Shown here in pieces: positions 27,806 through 36,429 of a stretch of 64,000 nt of DNA. The translations under genes were made by a program, and so were the position numbers. The notes beneath the pieces were generated by a model. The model was not told the origin of the DNA and searched no databases. It was given only the letters and a program-made list of their open reading frames with translations. Each line of letters begins with the position of its first letter. The stretch's first letter is position 1. The DNA lies in the NCBI RefSeq assembly GCF_020873915.1, contig NZ_JAHWGP010000001.1:1-64000 (forward strand), read 5' to 3'. The DNA is from Streptomyces sp. DH5. GTDB taxonomy: Bacteria; Actinomycetota; Actinomycetes; Streptomycetales; Streptomycetaceae.

Positions 27806-29311
27806 TCACGCCGTGCTCAGCGCGTCCCGGATCCGGTTGCGGTCGACCTTCCCCGTGGACGTCCTCGGCAACGGTTCGGACACCATCTCGAACACGCTCG
27901 GCACCGCCGCCCGCACCGACCGCTCCGCGCAGTACTGGCGCAGCGCCAGGACACCCACGGAGCCGGGCGCGACCGGTCGCACGGTGGCGTGCAGGCGGTG
28001 GCCGGCGACCGGGTCGGGGAGCGCGACGACGGCCGCCTCGGCGACCGCGGTGTGCTCCAGCAGGATGTTCTCGACGTGCTGGGTGCTGACCTGGGTGCCG
28101 CGCACCTTGACCATGTAGTCGGTGCGCCCGAGCACGCTCAGTGAACCGTCCTCGTGCCACCGGGCGACATCGCCGCTGCGGTAGTACACCACCCCGGGCA
28201 CGCCGTCGCGGTGCGGGGCGAACTTCCGCCCACCCGGGACGTTGACGTAACCCGTCGTCTGGAAGGGGGTGCTGACGAGCAGTTCCCCCTGGCCGGGACC
28301 GGTCAGGGCGCGCCCGTCGTCCCCGGTGACCAGCCAGTGCACGCCCGGCAGCGGGCGGCCGATCGGCAGCGGAGCGGTGACCGGTCCGCCGCGGTCCACC
28401 TCGTGGAGGAAGCTGTTGTTCGTCTCGGTGCAGCCGTAGTTGTTGAACCAGCGGGCGTGCGGGAACACCGGGGGCAGGCCCGCCAGCACCCGGGCCGGCA
28501 TCGCCTCGCCGGCGAAGACCAGGTGCTGCGCGGTGGTCAGCGCGCCCCTCTCCGCCGCGGCCCGGGTGAGCAGCTCGAACAGCAGGGGGACGCCCTGGAT
28601 CAGGGTCACCCGGTGGCCGGCGACCAGACCGTGCAGATAGTGCGCCGAGGTGCCACGCTCGGGGTCGGCCAGCACCACCGTGCCGCCGTGCGCGAGGGTG
28701 CTCCACACGTCCAGCAGGCACAGGTCGAAGTTGAGCGGCGCGTAGTTGAGGACCGTGGAGCCCGGTCCGAGCGGAAAGGCGTCCGCCGCCCACGCGGTGA
28801 AGCGGGCCACCGCCCCCTGCGACAGCGGCACGATCTTCGGCAGGCCCGTCGAGCCGGACGTGGTCAGCAGGAAGCCGGTGTCGCCCTCGGCGACCTCGGC
28901 GGGCGGGCGCGGCTCCCCGCCGCCGTCGCCCGGACCGGCTGCGGACGGGTCCACCACGACGTCCACCAGGGGACCGTCGGCCAGACCGAGGACCACCGCG
29001 CATCCGGCCTGCCCGTACAGCTCCTTGAGCGGCAGGTCGGGCAGCTCGTGGGAGGGCAGCAGGAAGCCGCGCCCCGCCATCAGGCAGCCCAGGACGAGAG
29101 CCACCGCCTCCGGCGACTTCCGCAGCCGCAGGCCCACCGGGCGGCCGGGGTGCGGTGCCGCGGCCGCCTCCACCCGGGCGCGGGCCCGGCAGGCCATGGC
29201 GTGCAGCTCCCCGTACGTGGTCGTCCGGTCCTCCCAGACGAGTGCGGGGGCATGCGGCCGCTCGGCGGCCCGGGCGGTGAACGCCTCGGCGAGGGGCGCG
29301 GGGGCGGTCAC
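27806..29311 (-). CDS. Stand-alone adenylation enzyme (AMP-dependent)
   Basis: A 501-residue ANL-superfamily enzyme with the A3 motif LTTSGSTGLPKIV near residue 165, NYGCTETNNSF as the A5-like block, YRSGDVARWHEDG as A7 and the C-terminal lysine motif PRTSTGKVDRNRIRDAL. It is an NRPS-like adenylation domain in isolated form, expected to load an acid or amino acid onto the carrier protein encoded immediately upstream. Pocket residues read D, L and L in the FDLCLLDVW block, matching no specificity I know. Its GTG start overlaps the carrier-protein stop (GTGA). Operon order is MFS, KAS III-like, carrier protein, this enzyme. Confidence 0.82.
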   Translation of the reverse strand: MTAPAPLAEAFTARAAERPHAPALVWEDRTTTYGELHAMACRARARVEAAAAPHPGRPVGLRLRKSPEAVALVLGCLMAGRGFLLPSHELPDLPLKELYGQAGCAVVLGLADGPLVDVVVDPSAAGPGDGGGEPRPPAEVAEGDTGFLLTTSGSTGLPKIVPLSQGAVARFTAWAADAFPLGPGSTVLNYAPLNFDLCLLDVWSTLAHGGTVVLADPERGTSAHYLHGLVAGHRVTLIQGVPLLFELLTRAAAERGALTTAQHLVFAGEAMPARVLAGLPPVFPHARWFNNYGCTETNNSFLHEVDRGGPVTAPLPIGRPLPGVHWLVTGDDGRALTGPGQGELLVSTPFQTTGYVNVPGGRKFAPHRDGVPGVVYYRSGDVARWHEDGSLSVLGRTDYMVKVRGTQVSTQHVENILLEHTAVAEAAVVALPDPVAGHRLHATVRPVAPGSVGVLALRQYCAERSVRAAVPSVFEMVSEPLPRTSTGKVDRNRIRDALSTA

Positions 29312-29607
29312 GAGCGTCCCTTCCCTGCCATCGCCCGGCCGGCCGTGGCCCGGATGGCGCGCACGGTGCGGAAGTTGCGTCCGACGAGTTCCTCGTCGGG
29401 CAGGTCGACGCCGTGTTCGTCCGTCAGCCAGGCCGCGATGTGCAGGACCGCGAGGCTGTCGATCACCGCGGTGGCGAGCAGGTCGTACTCCGGGTCGAGT
29501 TCGCAGGCGTCGAGACCGGGCAGGAAGCGCTCGACGACGAAGCCGGCGATGTCCGCCTCGGAGGGGGCGGGAGGCATCACCGGCACGGAGGAGGGATCGG
29601 TGGCCAT
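29308..29607 (-). CDS. Free-standing acyl/peptidyl carrier protein
   Basis: The 99-residue protein has the 4'-phosphopantetheine site in YDLLATAVIDSLAVLHIAAW, with DSL and the modifiable Ser near residue 53. The flanking helices (ADIAGFVVERFLPG, VGRNFRTVRAIRATAG) fit a carrier fold. AAAGGA precedes the ATG at 29607. It is encoded between a KAS III-like enzyme and a stand-alone adenylation enzyme, so it is the probable acceptor of the adenylate. Confidence 0.85.
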   Translation of the reverse strand: MATDPSSVPVMPPAPSEADIAGFVVERFLPGLDACELDPEYDLLATAVIDSLAVLHIAAWLTDEHGVDLPDEELVGRNFRTVRAIRATAGRAMAGKGRS

Positions 29608-29653
29608 GTCGGGTACGTCCTTTCGCGGGTGCTGACGTGCTGGGCGCGCAGGC

Positions 29654-30682
29654 TCACACTTCGACGAGCGTGCAGAACCAGTGCATCCCGGGGGACGCGA
29701 CGCCCGTGAGGGCCACCAGGTCCCCGAGGACCAGTTCACCGGCCTCGATGTGCCGCCAGAGGCAGACGAGTTGGTCGGCGCAGCCCATGTGGCCCAGGGA
29801 GCGGGCCAGTTCGGCGTTGGTGCGGGTGAGGGGGAGGCCGACGGCGTCGGCCACCGCCCGGAACGTCTGGCGGTTGTCGTTGATGTGGATCAGCCGGGCC
29901 AGTTCGGACCGGTCCCGTCCCGCGCGGGCCAGGGCCTCGTCGACGACGTCCGCGACCCGGCCCGTGGTCTCCTTCAGGAACGCCTGGAAGCGCTCCGGAT
30001 CCCGGTCGAAGTGCCGGTAGACGGAAGCCATCGGGCTGACGTCCTTCAGCCCGCTTCCCGGCGGCGGCAGCGGCACGGCCGCCCCGCCGTACTCGATGCG
30101 GAACAGGTCCGCGTACTCGGGGTTGGTGAACCGTGCCGAGGACAGCCGGCGCAGCCGCGGATGCCCGCGGCGGACGACGGCGGCGACGGCCCCGTCGCTG
30201 GCGACGCAGCCGTTGAAGTCCATCCGGTTGCCGTGCGCCTCGCTCATCACGTTGACCAGGACCACCAGCGCGGTCCCGACGCCGGGGGAGAGGGCCATCG
30301 CGCCGGCTGCGTGGTCCAGCGCGGGTGCCCACGCCGCGCACGCCTGCGTGAACAGCGTGGTGGGCGTGGAGTGCGCGCCCAGGGCACGCGCCACGGCCGC
30401 CGAGGGGTCCCAGCCCAGGTAGTCCGGCACGTCGGAGTTGCCGACGACGATCAGGTCGAGGTCGGCGGGGGTGACGTCGGCGTTCTCCAGGGCCTCCCGC
30501 GCGGCCCCGGCGGCCAGGTCGACGGCGGTGACGCCGGGCGCCGCACGGTGGTAGGTCCGGTAGCCGAGGGCCATGACCGCCTCGGGATCGGGAACGTAGT
30601 CGGCCGCCGTCGCCGCCACGTCGCACCGCTCACCGAAGGCCATGCCCATGGCGACGATGCCCAACTCCGGTGACGTGCCCAT
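29654..30682 (-). CDS. KAS III-like ketosynthase/acyltransferase with altered triad
   Basis: A 342-residue thiolase-fold protein of the FabH branch. The nucleophile is Cys115 in TLFTQACAAWAP and the first His is in LIHINDNRQTF (near 266). Where classical FabH has the Asn of GNTSAAS, this protein has LGHMGCADQL, so the third residue is His (near 298). That change occurs in enzymes that do ester- or amide-forming acyl transfer or unusual condensations instead of malonyl-ACP elongation. It starts with ATG after GGAAGGAAG and is 46 bp upstream of the carrier-protein gene. Loading by the adenylation enzyme, then transfer by this enzyme, is a reasonable route. Confidence 0.8.
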   Translation of the reverse strand: MGTSPELGIVAMGMAFGERCDVAATAADYVPDPEAVMALGYRTYHRAAPGVTAVDLAAGAAREALENADVTPADLDLIVVGNSDVPDYLGWDPSAAVARALGAHSTPTTLFTQACAAWAPALDHAAGAMALSPGVGTALVVLVNVMSEAHGNRMDFNGCVASDGAVAAVVRRGHPRLRRLSSARFTNPEYADLFRIEYGGAAVPLPPPGSGLKDVSPMASVYRHFDRDPERFQAFLKETTGRVADVVDEALARAGRDRSELARLIHINDNRQTFRAVADAVGLPLTRTNAELARSLGHMGCADQLVCLWRHIEAGELVLGDLVALTGVASPGMHWFCTLVEV

Positions 30683-30713
30683 GCGTGCTTCCTTCCCTGC
30701 CGGCCGGGGTGGA

Positions 30714-32126
30714 TCAGCCCGTCCGGTCCTTCGACGATCGGATCAGAACGGCGCCGTCCGCGGCGGTCTCCCCGGGCCCGGCGTCGTCGGTCGAGAGCTC
30801 CTGGACCTCCTCCAGCGGAACGTCCAGGAGGGCGAGGTGGCGCCTGCCCAGGTGCAGGGTGAGCGCCAGGACGGCCATCGCGGCGGCCAGGACCAGCACG
30901 GCCCACTCCACCCCCAGCGAGTCGGCGAGCACACCGGCCACCAGCGGTCCGGTCCACTGCACGGCCTGGAAGCCGAACTGTCCGGTGGCGGCGACCCGTC
31001 CCAGGTACGCGTCCGGGACCAGCCGGACCTCGTAGGACTCGGTGACGACGTTCATCGGGATCATGCTCGTCATGCCGACCATCATCACCAGGCCGATCTG
31101 CCAGGGCCGGGGCGCGACGGCGACCGCGGCGAAGGAGGCCGTGAACAGCCAGGCGGACAGCAGCAGTACGCGGCGGGCGCCGATGCGCCGCATCAGCCAC
31201 GGACCCAGCACGGCACCGATCACGCCGCCCGCGACCGCCAGGGAGGTCACCGCGCCGATGGTGGTCGGTCCGCCGCCCCGGTGCGTCACGATGACCACGA
31301 AGAGCAGGGTGAAGCCCTGCGCCACCGCGTTGAGCACGGCGCCCCAGGCGAGCGTGAACACCAGGTAGTCGCTGCGCCGGATCATGCGCAGCCCGTCCTT
31401 GACGTCCGCGGCCAGACCCGGCCGGCGCTCCCCGTCGTCCTGCCGGTCCGGGCCCAGCGGCCGCCGGATGAGGAACGAGCTGAGGGTGATGAACAGGAAG
31501 GAGATGGCGTCGAACAGGAAGGGCACCCAGCGCGCCATCGAGTACAGCAGGCCGCCCAGCGGGGCGCCGAGGAGCTGGGCCAGCATGTCGCGGCCCATGC
31601 CCTGTGCCGTGGCGTCGGCGATCCGCTCCTTCGGCACGAGCCGGCGCAGTACCGGCGAGGTGACGCCGGACCGCAGTCCGGCCCCGAGTCCGCTGACCAG
31701 CGCCAGCGCGTCGAGCCCCAGGACCGAGGGGTCGCCCCGGTACACCAGCCAGGCGACGGCCCCCATCGACAGCGCCTCGACCAGCGCGGCCAGGCCCAGC
31801 AGCAGGCGCCGCGACACCCGGTCCGAGAGGGCACCGCCGAGCATGAGCGTGGCGAGCCGGCCCAGCATGTGCAGCACCGTGATGGTGCCCGCCTGTGCCG
31901 CCGACCCGGTCACGTGCAGCATGAGCAGCGGGAAGGCCAGCGTCGAGACGCTGTTGCCGAGCGCCGACAGGCCTTCGCCGGACCACCAGACGGCATAGTC
32001 CCGATCGCGCCACAGCGACGGCGGTTTCCCGCCCCGTTCGGTCTCCCCGCCGGCCTGACCGGAGTCCTCGGTGGTCCCCCCGGTCTCCTCGGTCTGTTCG
32101 GCGTCCTCGGGACGTGACCGCACCAT
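30714..32126 (-). CDS. MFS exporter (EntS/MFS_3-like)
   Basis: The 470-residue membrane protein has a charged cytoplasmic N-terminal tail of about 40 residues, then about 11-12 hydrophobic segments (for example LSTLAFPLLMLHVTGS-like, ISFLFITLSSFLI, VTSLAVAGGVIGAVLGPWL, VLVLAAAMAVLAL). The loop 2-3 motif GGALSDRVSRRLLLG is a variant of the MFS GxxxDrxGRR signature. The family includes enterobactin-type exporters, and here it likely exports the product of the cluster or protects the cell from it. It is the first gene of the four-gene minus-strand operon; ATG 32126 is preferred to 32237. Confidence 0.85.
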   Translation of the reverse strand: MVRSRPEDAEQTEETGGTTEDSGQAGGETERGGKPPSLWRDRDYAVWWSGEGLSALGNSVSTLAFPLLMLHVTGSAAQAGTITVLHMLGRLATLMLGGALSDRVSRRLLLGLAALVEALSMGAVAWLVYRGDPSVLGLDALALVSGLGAGLRSGVTSPVLRRLVPKERIADATAQGMGRDMLAQLLGAPLGGLLYSMARWVPFLFDAISFLFITLSSFLIRRPLGPDRQDDGERRPGLAADVKDGLRMIRRSDYLVFTLAWGAVLNAVAQGFTLLFVVIVTHRGGGPTTIGAVTSLAVAGGVIGAVLGPWLMRRIGARRVLLLSAWLFTASFAAVAVAPRPWQIGLVMMVGMTSMIPMNVVTESYEVRLVPDAYLGRVAATGQFGFQAVQWTGPLVAGVLADSLGVEWAVLVLAAAMAVLALTLHLGRRHLALLDVPLEEVQELSTDDAGPGETAADGAVLIRSSKDRTG

Positions 32127-32275
32127 CGTCGTCCGTTCCCCGTCCGTTCGCGCGTTCGCTGGTCCGGGCCGGTGCCGCGGATCCGACCTGCATGCTGGTC
32201 GAAGCGGCACCGGCCCGGCCAGGCAGCGCACCGGCAATTACGGCGGAGGAAATGTTGCCGCCGTCTCCGGCAGCG

Positions 32276-33256
32276 TCAGATCCAGCCGCGTTTCGCCGCC
32301 TGGTACCCCGCCTCGAACCTGCTGGCCGCCTTCAGCCGTACACACAGTTCGGCGACGATCCTGCGCACGGTGCGCAGCGAGACGCCGAGACGCCTGCGGA
32401 TCGCCTCGTCGTTGAGGCCGCGTGCCATCAGGCGCAGCAGTTCCTTCTCGCGCGGGCTGAGCCCGTGCTCGTCGAGGCCCGGCCCGCTGGAGTCGAGCGG
32501 TACCGCGTCCTCCCAGGACCGTTCGAACAGGCAGGTGAGCGCCTCGACGACCCCCGGCACGCTGATCTGCACGACCTTGTGCCACGGGTCGCGCGGATCG
32601 GTGGGCAGCAGCGCCAGACGGCGGTCGACGAGGAGCAGGTGCACGGGCAGTGACGGGAGTGTGCGCACCTGACAGTCCGGTTCGGCCTCCCACACGGCGC
32701 GCAGGGCGAGGCGGGTGTCGCCGCGGACGCTGTCCGTGGTGACCGCGCGGCTCGCCACACCGCGGGCCACGACCTTCCGGTGCGCCTCCTGCAAGGGTTC
32801 CAGCCAGCTCGCCGAGGGCGGCCCGTCCGGCAGGAGGGCCAGCCACTCGGTGTCCGCCGCGTCGGACAGCTCGGACAGCCGGTCGGTGACGGCCGCCCGG
32901 CCGTTGACGTACGCGAAACCGGGCTCGAGGCCGCCCGGCCGCGCTTCCGCGTACCGGTCGATGAGGGCCGTGACCGCGGCCCGGTCCTCCTCGAACTCCC
33001 GCAGCCGGTCCTCGATTCCGGACATCCGCCGCAGTAGCAGGGTCTTGAGGGCGAGGCGGGGATCCACCAGCTCGCCGACGTCCTCGCCGGTCGGCCGCAG
33101 CAGCTCCAGTTCCGCCAGCCGCTCCAGCGCCGTGCGCACCTCGTCGGCCGGGACGCCCAGGTGGGCGGCGAGTTCGTCCGCTTCCCGGCGCCGTCCCGCG
33201 ATGAGCTGCATGTACACCACGTAGGTGAGGCGATCCAGCCCTAACCGCTGCAACAT
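32276..33256 (-). CDS. LuxR-type regulator with a TTA leucine codon
   Basis: A 326-residue regulator. The N-terminal third has a TrmB-like winged helix (ADELAAHLGVPADEVRTALERL), the middle is a helical sensor part, and the C-terminus is the LuxR HTH: LSPREKELLRLMARGLNDEAI, then RRRLGVSLRTVRRIVAELCVRL. The architecture is common for pathway regulators in Streptomyces clusters. The leucine at residue 5 (from ATG 33256) is encoded by TTA (plus-strand TAA at 33242-33244), the only codon needing the bldA tRNA, so translation should wait for late growth. GGGGAT precedes this ATG; the alternative ATG at 33283 would overlap the transferase promoter. Confidence 0.85.
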   Translation of the reverse strand: MLQRLGLDRLTYVVYMQLIAGRRREADELAAHLGVPADEVRTALERLAELELLRPTGEDVGELVDPRLALKTLLLRRMSGIEDRLREFEEDRAAVTALIDRYAEARPGGLEPGFAYVNGRAAVTDRLSELSDAADTEWLALLPDGPPSASWLEPLQEAHRKVVARGVASRAVTTDSVRGDTRLALRAVWEAEPDCQVRTLPSLPVHLLLVDRRLALLPTDPRDPWHKVVQISVPGVVEALTCLFERSWEDAVPLDSSGPGLDEHGLSPREKELLRLMARGLNDEAIRRRLGVSLRTVRRIVAELCVRLKAASRFEAGYQAAKRGWI

Positions 33257-33390
33257 GGAGTCACATCCCCGTGTCGCCGTCATCCGTCACTCCTCGGGCC
33301 GCCCGTGATCTCTACACGTCGTTCGCATACGTGAGGGAGTATCTTCGGCGCCGACCGTATCAACCGACGATCTTTCCTGCGGGGGACGTG

Positions 33391-34095
33391 GTGCTCGATC
33401 GTTTGGTTCCCGAGGGTGTCGAACTGTGCGAGACCTACGGCGACATGGCGCCCGAAGCGGCGGCTGCCTGCCTGTTTCCTTCCGAACGGGCAGTGGTGCG
33501 CCACCTGTCGGAGGAACGTCGGCGTGAGTTCGCCACGGTGCGCGGCTGTGCGCGCACGGCGCTGGCCCGGCTGGGCATTCCACCGGAGCCACTCGTTCCG
33601 GATGTGTCGGGTGCCCCGCGGTGGCCCCGGGGTGCGGTCGGCAGCCTGACCCACTGTCCCGGCTACCGGGCCGCAGTCGTGGCACCGGCCCGGGAGTACG
33701 CCGCCCTCGGGATCGACGCCGAACCGGCCGAACCGCTCCCCGCCGTCGTCGCCGCGCGCCTCCTGCCGGACGCCGAGCGACGGTCGGCGGACGAGCTGCG
33801 CGCGGTCCTCGGCCTGCCGGCGGACCGGCTGGCGTTCTGCGCCAAGGAGGCGTCCTACAAGGCGTTTTCCCCCTGGTGCGGGCGTCGATACGGCATCCGC
33901 GACTTTGCGGTGCGCTTGGCCGGCGATGGCTCGTTCCGGGGTGCGGTGCCCGAACGGCGGCACCGGTTCGAGGGGCGGTGGGCGGTGCGCTCCGGTTACC
34001 TGGTGACGGTCGTCTGCCTGGCCGCCGAGGATTGGTCCGGACCGCTGACGGCGGGTTTTCGGCCCGACCATGGGTGGCAACAAGCGGCCATGTGA
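33391..34095 (+). CDS. Sfp-type 4'-phosphopantetheinyl transferase
   Basis: The 234-residue enzyme transfers phosphopantetheine from CoA to carrier proteins and so activates the NRPS and ACP domains of this cluster. Typical motifs are GVELCETYGDM at the start, GSLTHCPGYRAAVVA, the magnesium motif LGIDAEPAEPLP and FCAKEASYKAFSPWCGR, which carries the catalytic Glu and Lys (WxxKE-type block). The start is GTG 33391 (or 33388) after GGGGGA; the longer frame from 33271 has no family likeness. It is divergent from the LuxR-type regulator gene, 134 bp apart. Confidence 0.9.
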   Translation: MLDRLVPEGVELCETYGDMAPEAAAACLFPSERAVVRHLSEERRREFATVRGCARTALARLGIPPEPLVPDVSGAPRWPRGAVGSLTHCPGYRAAVVAPAREYAALGIDAEPAEPLPAVVAARLLPDAERRSADELRAVLGLPADRLAFCAKEASYKAFSPWCGRRYGIRDFAVRLAGDGSFRGAVPERRHRFEGRWAVRSGYLVTVVCLAAEDWSGPLTAGFRPDHGWQQAAM

Positions 34096-34318
34096 CGCTT
34101 TCCTGCCGAGAGGGGAACTCCCGCTCGTTCTTTTGGTCGAGTAGGGTCCGGTCTTGGCCAAAACAACAATGTGTTGCAGTTGACTTCGCGGGGATCCGGT
34201 CAATCGTTCCGAGCCGGCCCGCGGGTCCAAGAGGGACGCAACCTGCCGTTGTGCGAGATGTCCACGGGGATGGACGCGGAAGGTTGCGCAAGTTTGGTTT
34301 CCAAGGGGGATTCTGTCA

Positions 34319-35701
34319 ATGGTGATTCACGCCGAATTTTTCTCCTTCGGCAGAATGGACGTGCATCAACTACGTGAATTCCTGGTGAACCAGCGGCGGG
34401 TCTCCGGCTGGACCCAGGAAGAACTCGCGGAGCGGTCGGGGGTCAGTGTGCGCACGATCCGGAATCTGGAGACCGGCTCCAACACCAACCCCCGCCGGAG
34501 TTCCGTCGAGCTGCTGCTCAACGCTCTCGGCGGCGCCCCCGCCGCGCCCGCCGGCCCGACCGTCTGGCACTCCGGGGACGTGTCCCTCGTTCCCGCGCAG
34601 CGGTCACGGCACGAGCAGGACCGGGCGCAACCCGTGCCGTGGCGCGGCCCCCGGCCCCTCGGCGATCCGCTGGTGGGCCGCGAGGCCGACATGCGGCACA
34701 TCCTGGCGTCCGCGCAGCGCAGCAGGCTGATGGTCCTCACCGGACCCGGCGGCGTGGGCAAGACCCGGCTCGCGCTCGCGGCGGCGTACCGGCTGCGCCC
34801 GCTCTTCCCCGACGGCGTCGCGGTCGCCGAACTGCGCGACTGCACGCCGGAGCACCTGGAACCGGTGCGCTGCCGCGCCGAACTGGACCATCTCACCCAC
34901 GGTCTGACCGGTGACCTCGGCGGCACCGGCCGGCGGCTGCTCGTCCTGGACGGCGCCGAACGCGTCGTCCGGCAGACCGCCCGCCTCGCCCGCCGGCTCC
35001 TCGACGAGCACCCCGGGCTGCATCTGCTCGTCACCTCGCGCCGGGCCCTGGCCGCCGGCGCGGCCGAGGGCTGGGAGGTCGAACCGCTGCGCGTGGACGG
35101 CCCCGGGGACGGCGACTCCGGGGTACCGAGCGCGGTGGAACTGCTGCTGCGCCGGGTCCGCTCCAGCCTGCCGACGCTGGACCTCGCCCCGCACATGCCG
35201 CAGGTCACCACGCTGTGCCGCCTGCTGGACGGCATGCCGCTGGCCATCGAGATCGCCGCGCAGCGTCTGCGGTCCCTGCCGCTCAGCTCGCTGCTGCGGG
35301 AGGAGACCCTGTTCCACCTGCTCGACCAGGTCGACGCGGGTGCGCTGAGCGCCCACCGCACCCTCTCCGACAGCGTTCGCTGGAGCTACGACCTGCTGCC
35401 CGCGCCGCACCGGGACCTGCTGCACGACCTGGTCGCGCTGCCGGACCCGTTCGCACTGGACGACGTCCTCGCCGGACACCACGGCTCCGGCGGGTCGGCA
35501 CCCCAGCTGTCCCATCGGCTGGCCGAACTCGTCGACGCGTCGCTGGTCCAGACGCTGCGTCAGGGGCAGTACCAGTACCGGGTGCACGCCCTCGTCCGGC
35601 ACGTCGTGGGGCGCGCGCGGCAGCAGCCCGTCGCCCCGAGCGGACCGGAGGTGGACGAGTACCGGTCCCGCGCCGTGACCGCCGCGCACTCCGCCGCCTG
35701 A
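34319..35701 (+). CDS. XRE/NB-ARC (STAND) transcriptional regulator
   Basis: The 460-residue protein joins an N-terminal Cro/C1 HTH (residues about 18-68: LREFLVNQRRVSGWTQEEL, AERSGVSVRTIRNLETG) to a nucleotide-binding STAND domain. Walker A MVLTGPGGVGKTRLALAAA lies near residue 140, Walker B-like RRLLVLDGAERV near 205, then VTSRRALA and the GLPL-like GMPLAIEIAAQRL. The large C-terminal repeat domain of long AfsR-like relatives is missing, so it is a compact form. AAGGGGGA, 8 bp before ATG 34319, supports this start; ATG 34355 is a less well placed alternative. It probably activates the neighbouring cluster. Confidence 0.83.
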   Translation: MVIHAEFFSFGRMDVHQLREFLVNQRRVSGWTQEELAERSGVSVRTIRNLETGSNTNPRRSSVELLLNALGGAPAAPAGPTVWHSGDVSLVPAQRSRHEQDRAQPVPWRGPRPLGDPLVGREADMRHILASAQRSRLMVLTGPGGVGKTRLALAAAYRLRPLFPDGVAVAELRDCTPEHLEPVRCRAELDHLTHGLTGDLGGTGRRLLVLDGAERVVRQTARLARRLLDEHPGLHLLVTSRRALAAGAAEGWEVEPLRVDGPGDGDSGVPSAVELLLRRVRSSLPTLDLAPHMPQVTTLCRLLDGMPLAIEIAAQRLRSLPLSSLLREETLFHLLDQVDAGALSAHRTLSDSVRWSYDLLPAPHRDLLHDLVALPDPFALDDVLAGHHGSGGSAPQLSHRLAELVDASLVQTLRQGQYQYRVHALVRHVVGRARQQPVAPSGPEVDEYRSRAVTAAHSAA

Positions 35702-35718
35702 CGTAACGACCGCGAATC

Positions 35719-35747
35719 GGCCGGCCCCGCGTCCGGGTGGGCCGGCC
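35719..35747 (+). terminator. Hairpin after the XRE/NB-ARC gene
   Basis: GGCCGGCCC (35719-35727) and GGGCCGGCC (35739-35747) pair over 9 bp with an 11-nt loop, 18 bp after the stop codon. It is a plausible factor-independent terminator without a U-tract. Confidence 0.5.
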
Positions 35748-35879
35748 CTCCCGGGCACTCCGGGCCGGCCCGTACGGCAGGCGGTCCGGAGCGGAGGGTC
35801 CGGTGCGGTCCCGCAGACGGGGTGCTGGGGTCGGCGTCGGGCTGGGGCGGCTTCGCCCGTGCGCTCGGGGTGGGCCCGC

Positions 35880-36235
35880 ACGGCCGTCCGGACCGCAGGG
35901 GCGCGGGCGGTTGGTGTCGTCTCCCGGGCGGGTGTCCGTGGTGCGGCTTCCGTGTCGGGGCGGTCGGCTTCTCCGGATCATTCCGGGTCGGGTCGGGTCG
36001 GACGGCCGTCCGGACCGCAGGGGCGCGGGCGGTTGGTGTCGTCTCCCGGGCGGGTGTCCGTGGTGCGGTTTCCGTGTCGGGGCGGTCGGCTTCTCCGGAT
36101 CATTCCGGGTCGGGTCAGGTCGGACGGCCGTCCGGACCGCAGGGGCGCGGGCGGCTGGTGTCGTCTCCCGGGCGGGTGTCCGTGGTGCGGCTTCCGCGTC
36201 GGGTCGGACGGCCGTCCGGAGCGCCGGGGGCGGGC
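35880..36235. repeat. 122-bp tandem direct repeat, about 2.8 copies
   Basis: Units beginning ACGGCCGTCCGG occur at 35880, 36002 and 36124, exactly 122 bp apart. Copies differ at a few bases only. The third copy is followed by an internally shortened stretch, the same start word recurring 84 bp later (36208). The block sits in the 728-bp gap between the XRE/NB-ARC gene and the acyl-CoA dehydrogenase gene, where I see no gene. Shadow reading frames across it repeat the same amino-acid string three times, a by-product of the repeat. Confidence 0.85.
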
Positions 36236-36429
36236 GGCCCGGTGCGGTCCCCAGGGAGGGAGCGCCGGTGGCGTAGGCCCCGTGCCGGGGCGGGCCGGCT
36301 TGACCGGAGCGCCCCGGCACGGCCCGTGCGCCGGGTCGCCCGAGTGTGGCCCGGTGCGGTCTCCCGGACGGGGGTCTTCGTGACGCGGACCCCGCGTCCG
36401 GGTGGGCCGGCCTCGCCGGAGCGTCCGGG

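Noticed and set aside
33271-33390. Longer N-terminus for the phosphopantetheinyl transferase
   Set aside because: The extra 40 residues have no family likeness and would overlap the divergent regulator's start region. The GTG with GGGGGA upstream is better.
35880-36235. Possible CRISPR array
   Set aside because: Units are contiguous 122-bp copies without short repeats separated by unique spacers, and no cas gene is present.
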